Assembly: GCA_905182545.1 (NCBI GenBank)
Contig: CAJJBY010000001.1
Location: forward strand, 62,001 to 126,000
Reading direction: 5' to 3'
Source of the DNA: an uncultured Candidatus Puniceispirillum sp.
GTDB taxonomy: Bacteria; Pseudomonadota; Alphaproteobacteria; Puniceispirillales; Puniceispirillaceae
Length of the DNA: 64,000 nt
A model generated the notes under the pieces. That model searched no databases. It saw only the letters and a list, made by a program, of their open reading frames with translations, and was not told the DNA's origin. This document shows, in pieces, positions 56,744 through 64,000 of this stretch; the stretch's first letter is position 1, and every line of letters begins with the position of its first letter. The translations under genes and the position numbers were made by a program.

Positions 56744-57391
56744 ATGGCACGACAAAAACGAAGCATGGCTAGGTTGATATTTGGTGGATTAATGCGCCTA
56801 TTTCTTACCGCCGGATTATTGGTTGGCGCCTTTGCCGCTTTATCGGCCTGTGCGCAAAAAGATGTAACGCATCTATCGGAACGCCGTCCCTCGCTTGTGC
56901 TTGAAGAATTTTTTGCTGGTGACACGATCGCCTTGGGTATTTTTGAAGACCGGTTTGGCAATTTGCGGCGTCAATTTCGGGTGAATTTGCAAGGCACAAT
57001 CACTGGCAATCAGCTAGTGCTTGATGAAACCTTTTTATATGATGATGGTGAAAAAGCCTCGCGCGTCTGGGTGATTGACAACCTTGGCCGATCCGAAGAT
57101 GGCAGTTTTCGCTATCAGGGACGGGCGGATGATGTCGAAGGTCAGGCCGAAGGCCGCATTTCCGGCAATGGCCTGAATTGGCAATATGACGTGACCCTTG
57201 ATATGGCTGGCAGCCAAATGAATGTTCATTTTGATGATTGGATTTATCGGCAAAGTGAAGATATTGCGATAAACCGCGCCTATGTCAGCAAATTTGGGAT
57301 TGAAATCGGATCAGTTACGATTGTGTTTTTGCGTGGTCAAGCGGCGGCGGCGGTTGGCCCGCTGGATGTCGAACAATGGATTGCGCGTTAG
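56744..57391 (+). CDS. DUF3833-family lipoprotein
   Basis: About 215 residues from ATG 56744, which follows GGGGAGG. It has an N-terminal hydrophobic stretch with a lipobox-like L-S-A-C, so it is a probable lipoprotein. The body is a DUF3833 domain (L-E-E-F-F-A-G-D-T-x-A-x-G-I-F) common in marine proteobacteria, with unknown function. Confidence 0.77.
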   Translation: MARQKRSMARLIFGGLMRLFLTAGLLVGAFAALSACAQKDVTHLSERRPSLVLEEFFAGDTIALGIFEDRFGNLRRQFRVNLQGTITGNQLVLDETFLYDDGEKASRVWVIDNLGRSEDGSFRYQGRADDVEGQAEGRISGNGLNWQYDVTLDMAGSQMNVHFDDWIYRQSEDIAINRAYVSKFGIEIGSVTIVFLRGQAAAAVGPLDVEQWIAR

Positions 57392-57407
57392 GTGGGTTGA
57401 GGGGCTG

Positions 57408-57983
57408 ATGGCATCCTATCCACCGATGAAGCTGGTGTCGTTCTTTCTGGAAATTTTACCGCTTGCCGGGTTTTTTCTGGGCTATGAATTTTTCGGGCTT
57501 TTTGCAGCGGCGGTTATTTCGGTTGGGCTTGGGGCACTGGTCATGGGCGCAAATTGGTTGCAGACCAGACGGCTTGCAAGATTCGCGTTATTTTCACTAT
57601 TGATGTCAGGCGGAATGACGCTCGCCGCGCTCTATTTTAACGCCGCTATTTTTATCAAAATCCAGCCAACGATTTTCAATGGTCTTTTTGCCATTGTTCT
57701 TCTTGGCGGGCTTTTTTTTAGGCAGGCGATGATGCGTGAGTTTTTCGGCACGCAATTTCACCTGAAGGCATCAACATGGTTTTTGCTGAGCCGAAGATGG
57801 GGGCTTTTCTTTTTATGTTTTGCCATTGCCAATGAATTGGTTTGGCGCAATGCCAGTGATGCCGATTGGGTGGCTTTTAAAACCTTTATCGCCGCGCCTG
57901 CCAGCATTTTATTTATGATGGCGCAATTACCGCTGACGCTTCGCGGGCGGATTGCCGATACCGCGCCAGATCGTGATCAATAG
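57408..57983 (+). CDS. YciB-family inner membrane (septation protein A) protein
   Basis: About 191 residues from ATG 57408 (TTGAGGGG just upstream), with five hydrophobic helices. The segments L-E-I-L-P-L-A-G-F-F and K-I-Q-P-T-I-F-N-G match YciB/IspA, which is linked to envelope and division integrity. The 3' end overlaps the convergent SDR gene by seven bases. Confidence 0.83.
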   Translation: MASYPPMKLVSFFLEILPLAGFFLGYEFFGLFAAAVISVGLGALVMGANWLQTRRLARFALFSLLMSGGMTLAALYFNAAIFIKIQPTIFNGLFAIVLLGGLFFRQAMMREFFGTQFHLKASTWFLLSRRWGLFFLCFAIANELVWRNASDADWVAFKTFIAAPASILFMMAQLPLTLRGRIADTAPDRDQ

Positions 57984-58711
57984 GGAATTGGCGTGCCATC
58001 ATAGGCAAAGAATCCGCCGCTATCTTTGGGCGATAAATGATCAAGAACGCCCCACAGATTGGCCGCGCTTTGCGCCGGACTTTGTAATTGACCCTTGGCA
58101 AGATGCCCACGAAAGGGCTGGGATAAATTTGTATCAACAGTGCCTGGATGAAGCGTTGCGATCACGGCATCGGGGTTATAGCGGGCAAGCTCGATTGCAA
58201 GGGTGCGCATATATTGGTTCAATGCGGCCTTGCTGGCGCGATAGCTGTACCAGCCGCCAAGCCGGTTATCCGAAATAGAACCGACCCGTGCCGATATGCT
58301 GGCGGCGACAAGCGGATGGGCGCGGCGCAATTCAGGCCATAATGATTTGAAAAATAGGATCGGCCCCATTGCATTGATCTGATACAGCGTCAGCATTGCA
58401 TCAGGCGTCAATGCGCCAAGCCGCTTTTCGGGTTGCAGATCACCATCATGAAGTAACCCAGCGGTGGTGATAATCCGGTCAAGATGGGGCGCTGCGGCAA
58501 GGATGGAATCGCATGTGTTGGCAATGCTGTCAGGATCTAGAAAATCCATCGCAAACCAGTGAATATTGGGTGATGGTGGCAATTGCGCATAGCCCGCGCT
58601 TTGTTCAGGATTGCGGGCGGTGAGATAAAGATGGGTTGCACCAACAGTGAGGGTATGATGAGCGAGAGCAAGACCGATGCCGCGGCCTGCGCCCTGAATC
58701 GTAATATGCAT
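57977..58711 (-). CDS. Short-chain dehydrogenase/reductase family protein
   Basis: About 244 residues from ATG 58711, preceded by AAGGA. The cofactor loop is G-A-G-R-G-I-G near the N-terminus and the catalytic Tyr-Lys is in Y-S-Y-R-A-S-K. The N-terminus I-Q-G-A-G-R-G resembles the CsgA-like C-factor SDRs. Substrate unknown; it converges on the yciB-like gene. Confidence 0.82.
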   Translation of the reverse strand: MHITIQGAGRGIGLALAHHTLTVGATHLYLTARNPEQSAGYAQLPPSPNIHWFAMDFLDPDSIANTCDSILAAAPHLDRIITTAGLLHDGDLQPEKRLGALTPDAMLTLYQINAMGPILFFKSLWPELRRAHPLVAASISARVGSISDNRLGGWYSYRASKAALNQYMRTLAIELARYNPDAVIATLHPGTVDTNLSQPFRGHLAKGQLQSPAQSAANLWGVLDHLSPKDSGGFFAYDGTPIPY

Positions 58712-58828
58712 TTGTTTGTCCTTTTGTTCCTCGGCATCAACGTATGCTTCGCCATACCGCATTTGCAATATTAGAGATAAGTTGTCATCCTGACATAAGC
58801 AACTATTCGTGATGAGATTGGATTAAAG

Positions 58829-59330
58829 ATGCGTTTTCACCGTTTTTATCTGGCAGGGCTGTCAAGCCTGATGGCCTGTCTGTTTTCCGTTGCCGCACTT
58901 GCTGATAATTTGGTGCGGCCAGACCCGTCAATTGCGCCTGCCGAGGTGGTGGCGATCCAGCTTATGAGCCTCAAAAATAATGACCTTGTCGAAGCTGATT
59001 TTGGCATACGCCAGACATGGAATTTTGCGCATCCGCAAAACCGCAAGGTGACCGGTCCCGTTTCCGCGCTTTGCTATGATGCTGAAAGGGCCGGGCTATG
59101 ATGTTTTGCTGAACCATAAATCCCACAGCATCAAAACTGGATCAAATACGACGTCAGGCAAAACAAGTGATGGCGCGATGTGGCAGCAATTTGACGTCCT
59201 GATGGAGACCCGCCGTGGTGAAATTCTGTATTTTTCATGGGTTGTGCAAAAAGTTATCTCAGGCCAGTTCAAGGATTGCTGGATGACGGTTGCGGTTTCA
59301 TCGCCGCGTCCGGCAGGTCAGTCTGGCTAG
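58829..59330 (+). CDS. DUF4864-type secreted protein, frame broken near 59075
   Basis: About 165 residues when joined. A Sec-like signal covers residues 1-25 (A-L-A-D-N). The N-A-H-P-Q-N-R-like segment reads F-A-H-P-Q-N-R-K-V-T-G-P, and the rest continues in another frame from R-F-A-M-M-L-K-G-P-G-Y. One extra base near 59070-59078 explains the break. Function unknown. Confidence 0.68.
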
Positions 59331-60195
59331 TGGCTTTTGACCTTGCTTTCGCGTTGCAGGGCAAACAGGCCTGAACTAACAATGATGCTGCCGCCAATAA
59401 ACAACATGGGATCCAGTGAATCGGCAAAAACCAAAATCCCAATGCTTGAGGCAAAGACCAGTTGCAAATAGGCAAAGGGCTGGATCGTTGATGCCTTGGT
59501 TGCGTCAAACGCTTTGATGAGCAGATAATGCCCGCCGGTGCCGGTTAGGCATAATAATCCCATCCAGCCCCAATCACTGCCAACCGGTGGCAACCAGAAA
59601 AACGGGCCGATACACAACATGGCAATGCCGCCAGCCATTGCGGTCCAGAAAAAGCTGGTTTCGGCCGCATCGCGGCGTGCGGCATAGCGGGTTAAAATCC
59701 CATAGATTGCCATCATGAAGGCCGCCAGAACTGGCAAGATATTGGTGCTGCTAAACATTTCTGTTCCCGGCCTTAGAATTAACAGCACGCCGCAAAAGCC
59801 AACGCAAACCGCCAGCCAGCGTCGCCACCCAACCGCTTCGCCAAGAATGGGGACTGAAAGCGCCATGACCATCAGCGGATAACTCGCAAAAACCGCATGA
59901 AAATTAACCAGCCCGACGGTGCTGAAGCTCAAGATCGCAACGCATATCTGCGCACAAGTAGCAAGCCGCGTCCAATCTGTAATGGCAATTGATCGCTGCT
60001 GGCCACTTGCCGGATACCACCTTTTTGGCGGCTGCTATAGGCCAGAACAAAGCACATGAAAAACATATAGCGGATCGTCACAACGGTGATGACGTTATAA
60101 TTTTCGGCAAGATATCTTGAAATACCATCCTGAACCGCAAAGACGACCGTTGTGGCAATCATCAGCGCAATGCCTAGGCGCGGGTTATCTTGCAT
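59327..60195 (-). CDS. EamA/DMT-family transporter, frame broken near 59960
   Basis: About 289 residues in two frames: the N-terminal ~75 residues from ATG 60195, and the rest from about 59960 downward. Ten helices in two EamA repeats are expected. The join near L-L-L / C-A-Q-I-C-V-A-I-L-S-F-S requires a one-base correction. It overlaps the DUF4864 gene tail by four bases. Substrate unknown. Confidence 0.75.
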
Positions 60196-60397
60196 CGAAT
60201 CAGTCGGCCCTTATTTTCAAATAAGATCCATATATAATTATCACATATTCCTGGTGTTTTATGTGAAAATAGCCATCTCAAAAATCAGTCGAAAATCGGC
60301 AAAAATGGCAAAGTGATCCACGTTGGATTTCAACTTATAGATATCTGTCATGTTTGACTTGAAAAACAACCAACGCCAGCGCAGTAATCTGGACAGG

Positions 60398-61087
60398 CTA
60401 TAGCCGCCAGTCAATTGGGGTGATTGCATGGCTGGCAAGATAGTCATTGGTTTTTGAAAATGGTTTGCTGTCCCAAAACCCATTATGTGCCGATAAGGGT
60501 GATGGGTGCGCTGATTCAATGACCAAATGGCGTTGCCGGTCAACCTGTTGGCCTTTTTGCTGCGCCTTGCGCCCCCAAAGCACAAAAACCAGATGATCGC
60601 GATCGGCATTCAAGGCGGCGATGGCGGCATCGGTAAATGCCTCCCACCCTTTGCCAGCGTGCGCTGCGGCCTTGCCATCTTCAACCGTCAAACAGCTATT
60701 CAGTAAAAGCACGCCTTGGTTTGCCCAAGATTCAAGGTTGCCATGACCAGGATGGGGCAGACCAAGGTCATTTGCCATTTCTTTATAGATGTTTTGCAAA
60801 GATGGAGGTGGGGTAATGCCGTGGCGTACGGAAAAGCTAAGGCCATGCGCCTGTCCTGCCCCATGATAGGGGTCTTGGCCAAGGATGACGACCTTCACCT
60901 TATCGAATGGCGTCATGTCAAAAGCGACAAAGATTTCGCTGCCAGCCGGATATATATGTTTTCCAGCGGCTTTTTCAGCGCGCAGAAACTGGCTTAACGC
61001 AGTCATATAATCGGCAGCAAATTCATTCTCCAGCCGGTCTTTCCAACCTGCTTCGATGTTAACCTCGCGCATGATGTGTTCCTGCAT
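60398..61087 (-). CDS. ung: Uracil-DNA glycosylase
   Basis: A family 1 UDG of about 225-229 residues that removes uracil from DNA. The water-activating loop G-Q-D-P-Y-H-G and the minor-groove loop H-P-S-P-L-S-A-H-N-G-F are exact. Both ATG 61087 and ATG 61072 are possible starts. It is followed leftward by a 202-base gap with nothing recognised. Confidence 0.95.
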   Translation of the reverse strand: MQEHIMREVNIEAGWKDRLENEFAADYMTALSQFLRAEKAAGKHIYPAGSEIFVAFDMTPFDKVKVVILGQDPYHGAGQAHGLSFSVRHGITPPPSLQNIYKEMANDLGLPHPGHGNLESWANQGVLLLNSCLTVEDGKAAAHAGKGWEAFTDAAIAALNADRDHLVFVLWGRKAQQKGQQVDRQRHLVIESAHPSPLSAHNGFWDSKPFSKTNDYLASHAITPIDWRL

Positions 61088-61159
61088 TACAGGCGGTGCG
61101 TTCTAATCGGCCGCAGCATGGAACTAACATATCTGGCTGGCGGCAGAGCCGCAAGATGC

Positions 61160-61795
61160 CTATTCGGCAGCGGCGGACAGGTTGCGCCTTGCCACGGTTT
61201 GACAGATGGCATCAATCTGGCAATTGGCGGCGCGAAGGATCCCTTCCTTATCATTGGCAAGGCCGGTTGCGTCAACCATATCAATATCGTTGCAACCAAT
61301 GAATCTCAGGATGAACCGCATGAACCCTGTGGCAAATTCATCATCAGCACCAGCACGCGTGTGGTTTGATGTCAAAATGACGATGGCATGTTTGTAACGA
61401 TGAGCATCGGTTTTGCCGATCGCTGTAGCACCGTCGACATTGTTACGACATACCATGTCAATCCATGCTTTTAACGCGGCGGGGATGCTGAAATTGTAAA
61501 TTGGAACGGCAAACACAATAATGTCGGCTCGGTCAACCTCGGATGATAAAGCGTCTGACTGTGCTAAAAGGGCGCGGTCTTCGGCTGAGCGTGCAGCAGC
61601 GGCGCCAAGGCTGGCATCACGCCATGCGCTGTTTACATGACCTACGCCTGATTTCAGATCACGCCAAACAATCTCGGGGTCGGCTAGTTCGGCACGAAGC
61701 CTGGCGACGGTTACATTGGCAAGGTCGCGGCTTACCGAACCATGCTGCCGCATGCTGGAATCAATGCGTAATATTGAAACAGTATTAGTGGTCAT
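61160..61795 (-). CDS. FMN-dependent NADH-azoreductase (AzoR type)
   Basis: A 211-residue flavodoxin-fold oxidoreductase. The N-terminal phosphate loop holds R-I-D-S-S-M-R-Q, and the A-V-P-I-Y-N-F-S-I-P-A-A-L-K-A-W-I-D segment is diagnostic of AzoR/quinone reductases. It reduces quinones or azo compounds with NAD(P)H. It is divergent from a LysR gene, which probably controls it. Confidence 0.9.
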   Translation of the reverse strand: MTTNTVSILRIDSSMRQHGSVSRDLANVTVARLRAELADPEIVWRDLKSGVGHVNSAWRDASLGAAAARSAEDRALLAQSDALSSEVDRADIIVFAVPIYNFSIPAALKAWIDMVCRNNVDGATAIGKTDAHRYKHAIVILTSNHTRAGADDEFATGFMRFILRFIGCNDIDMVDATGLANDKEGILRAANCQIDAICQTVARRNLSAAAE

Positions 61796-61852
61796 GGCAC
61801 TACTTCCCTAATTTGAGGCCCGGATAGATTGAGCCAAGCCCCTGGGGCATAG

Positions 61853-61883
61853 AGCCATGAGAGGGGGGAGGTCTCTCATGGCT
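61853..61883. repeat. Perfect 11-base inverted repeat in the azoR-LysR gap
   Basis: AGCCATGAGAG (61853-61863) pairs with CTCTCATGGCT (61873-61883) around a purine-rich 9-base loop. It may be an operator for the LysR protein or a leader stem. No T run follows in either direction, so a terminator is less likely. Confidence 0.55.
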
Positions 61884-61975
61884 AACTGTTTATAATTCTT
61901 TCTCGCTTTAAGAATAAAGTGGTCAAAACGAAAAATATATTTCTAATAAACAGAAAAATAAATTATATTGTTGGC

Positions 61976-62905
61976 ATGAGCCAGATTGAAGAACTTCGTG
62001 CCTTTGTCCTGATTGTGGAAACAGGCAGCTTAACGCAAGCTGCAGACCGGATGGGAATTGCCGTCTCGGCAGTTAGCCGTAGGCTTCGCGATCTTGAGCT
62101 TCGGCTTGGTACAGCCTTGATCCAACGTTCGACAAGGCGGTTGTTTCTGAATGAAACTGGACAGCTATTTTATCAGCGGGCCAAAACGGTCTTATCGACT
62201 CTCGAAGATGCTGAACAGGAAGCGCAAAATGCTGGCGGTGCGTTGAGTGGTGTTTTGCGGATCAGCGTTCCTTTGTCATTTGGGATTGCGCATATGTCGA
62301 CTGCGATCGCGCAATTCATGCATGCGCATCCTGACATTCACATTGAGATGGATTTAAGTGATAAGCGGGTGGATATGATTGCTGAGGGTTTCGATGCGGC
62401 AATCCGCATTGGCAATCTGACCGATTCCAGCCTGATTGCTAAAAAGATTTCCTCGGTCAGTGTTCTGCCAGTCGCCGCGCCAAGCCTGATTTCGCAATGG
62501 CCCCAGCTAAACCATCCAAATGATTTGGCAAATATGCCAGCACTTGTCTATGCCAATGACCGAAGCTCGCATGATTGGCATTATGTTGCGCCGGATGGCA
62601 AAGCTGGCAGCCTAAACATCACGCCGCGCATGTCGGCCAACAATGGTGATGTACTTCGCGATTTAGCCGTTGCCGGCCTTGGCATGGTGTCATTGCCAAA
62701 TTTTTTGCATTATGAGGCGATTAACAAAGGCCTTTTGCAACCGCTGTTTCCAGATTATGACTGGAGCAGCTTTGATATTTTCGTGGTCTATCCAAAAACA
62801 ACGATCTTGCCAAAGCGCACGCGTGTTTTTGTTGATTTCATATCTGGCCTTTATGGCAGGTCGCCTTATTGGGAAGAGATTGACCGGACGGCTCTTGCCG
62901 GTTGA
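61976..62905 (+). CDS. LysR-family transcriptional regulator
   Basis: About 309 residues from ATG 61976. The helix-turn-helix (S-L-T-Q-A-A-D-R-M-G-I-A-V-S-A-V-S-R-R-L) spans ~18-40 and the effector domain begins S-G-V-L-R-I-S-V-P. It belongs to the large DmlR/CrgA-like subgroup. It is divergent from the azoreductase gene, the classic setting for LysR control of a detoxifying reductase. Confidence 0.87.
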   Translation: MSQIEELRAFVLIVETGSLTQAADRMGIAVSAVSRRLRDLELRLGTALIQRSTRRLFLNETGQLFYQRAKTVLSTLEDAEQEAQNAGGALSGVLRISVPLSFGIAHMSTAIAQFMHAHPDIHIEMDLSDKRVDMIAEGFDAAIRIGNLTDSSLIAKKISSVSVLPVAAPSLISQWPQLNHPNDLANMPALVYANDRSSHDWHYVAPDGKAGSLNITPRMSANNGDVLRDLAVAGLGMVSLPNFLHYEAINKGLLQPLFPDYDWSSFDIFVVYPKTTILPKRTRVFVDFISGLYGRSPYWEEIDRTALAG

Positions 62906-62972
62906 TCTTTTTTTGCAATATCACGCTTCATGTCATTGACAAATGACCGGTAGCAAGGCACCAGTCTGACCC

Positions 62973-64000
62973 ATGCTAAAAATTCAAAATCTATCATTCT
63001 CCATCGAGGGAAAACCGCTGTTTGAAAACGCGTCTGCGGTCATCCCAACCGGCCATAAGGTGGGAATCGTTGGGCGCAACGGAACGGGCAAAACATCGCT
63101 TTTCCGGTTGATCCGTGGCGAATGGGCGCTTGATTCAGGCCAGATCGAATATCCCCAACAATTTCGCATCGGCGGTGTCGATCAAGAAGCCCCGGCAAGT
63201 GATATCAGCCTTGTGGATACGGTTTTGGCAGCAGATAGCGAACGCGCCCAGCTTTTTGCCGAAGCTGAAACTTCAACCGACCCGGACCGTATTGCCGATA
63301 TTTATACACGCCTTTCCGATATTGACGCCTATTCTGCCGAGGCGCGCGCCGCCTCAATTCTATCAGGGCTTGGCTTTAGTGCCGAAGCACAGGCGCGTCC
63401 TTGCCATGAATTTTCGGGTGGCTGGCGCATGCGGGTGGCGCTGGCGGCGGTGCTGTTTTCCCAGCCTGATTTGCTGCTTCTTGACGAGCCAACCAACTAT
63501 CTCGATCTTGAAGGTGCGGTCTGGCTTGAGGCATTTTTGGCGAAATACAGACACACGGTTTTGGTGATTTCGCATGACCGGCAATTGCTTAACCGATCAG
63601 TGACCGGCATTTTGCACCTGACCGATCGCAAGCTTGGATATTATACCGGCAATTACGACCAGTTTGATACTGAACGGCGAATGAAGCTTGAACAGCAGCA
63701 ATCAATGGCGCGCAAACAGGACGCCCAGCGACAGCATATCCAGTCATTTGTTGACCGGTTCCGTTACAAGGCGTCAAAGGCACGTCAGGCACAATCACGT
63801 CTCAAGCAGCTTGAAAAAATGCAGCCGATTATGGCGTTGTCGGAACAGGCCGTATCGCCTTTCCGTTTTCCAACGCCTGAAGAATTGCCACCGCCTTTGC
63901 TGGTGCTTGAAGATGTGGCAGTTGGCTATAATCAAAAGCCGGTTTTGCGCAAATTGGATTTGCGCCTTGATGCCGATGACCGCATTGCCCTTCTCGGGGC
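62973..64000 (+). CDS. ABC-F family ATPase (cut by window edge)
   Basis: The first 342 residues of a tandem-ATPase ABC-F protein. The first domain has Walker A G-R-N-G-T-G-K-T, signature F-S-G-G-W-R-M-R and Walker B L-L-D-E-P-T-N-Y-L-D-L, followed by the linker rich in Gln/Lys (Q-Q-S-M-A-R-K-Q) typical of YheS/Uup. No membrane domain is expected; these act on the ribosome. The second ATPase domain has begun at the window end. Confidence 0.9.
   Translation, partial: MLKIQNLSFSIEGKPLFENASAVIPTGHKVGIVGRNGTGKTSLFRLIRGEWALDSGQIEYPQQFRIGGVDQEAPASDISLVDTVLAADSERAQLFAEAETSTDPDRIADIYTRLSDIDAYSAEARAASILSGLGFSAEAQARPCHEFSGGWRMRVALAAVLFSQPDLLLLDEPTNYLDLEGAVWLEAFLAKYRHTVLVISHDRQLLNRSVTGILHLTDRKLGYYTGNYDQFDTERRMKLEQQQSMARKQDAQRQHIQSFVDRFRYKASKARQAQSRLKQLEKMQPIMALSEQAVSPFRFPTPEELPPPLLVLEDVAVGYNQKPVLRKLDLRLDADDRIALLG

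Overview
The window looks like a chromosome segment of a marine alphaproteobacterium, possibly SAR116-like; the lineage is my inference from gene content, not from a marker gene. Three blocks can be seen. The flanks (about 1-5.0 kb and 44.5-64 kb, with the proton pyrophosphatase at 40.7-42.7 kb) are GC-richer housekeeping and catabolic genes. The middle (about 5.0-40.5 kb) is visibly AT-richer and reads as one metabolic island. I found no rRNA, tRNA, CRISPR array, integrase or insertion sequence.

The island appears built to take up and fully oxidise a small organosulfonate, most likely methanesulfonate. Leftward from 14.6 kb lies a nitrate/sulfonate-type ABC importer (binding protein, two permeases, two ATPases), then a small membrane protein, a Gld-like ABC system and a GcvT/DmdA-family protein. 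Rightward from 14.96 kb lies a Rieske oxygenase operon: a fused Rieske-reductase protein, a beta subunit, a Rieske ferredoxin, a protein of unknown function and a second oxygenase alpha subunit. Next come a LysR regulator, a TSUP (TauE/SafE) exporter, a PanB homologue, formate-THF ligase, two tandem FolD proteins, a second TSUP exporter with a small membrane partner, then sat-aprM-aprB-aprA, a phosphoesterase, a second LysR and a frame-broken soeABC-like sulfite dehydrogenase. The logic is import, oxygenation to formaldehyde and sulfite, C1 flow through tetrahydrofolate to formate, and sulfite export or oxidation to sulfate with ATP formation.

The main discovery candidate is in the oxygenase. 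The 796-residue protein keeps a Rieske site with the unusual 26-residue spacing known from methanesulfonate monooxygenase MsmA, but all three positions expected to hold the catalytic iron are substituted. The 362-residue homologue in the same operon keeps the catalytic His-His-Asp set but has lost the Rieske cluster. The two alpha subunits are therefore complementary halves, and the Rieske half is fused to its own NAD(P)H-FAD reductase. The importer ATPases show a similar asymmetry, and the second FolD has lost the cyclohydrolase lysine.

The right flank holds ornithine/lysine decarboxylase, dihydroorotase, a polar amino-acid ABC importer, an enoyl-CoA hydratase/acyl-CoA synthetase/FAH-family group, two photolyases, envelope proteins, uracil-DNA glycosylase, an azoreductase and an ABC-F ATPase cut by the window edge. 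Several genes carry single-base frame breaks (aminotransferase, pyrophosphatase, second photolyase, DUF4864, EamA), and soeABC carries many. This pattern suggests residual assembly indels as much as real decay.
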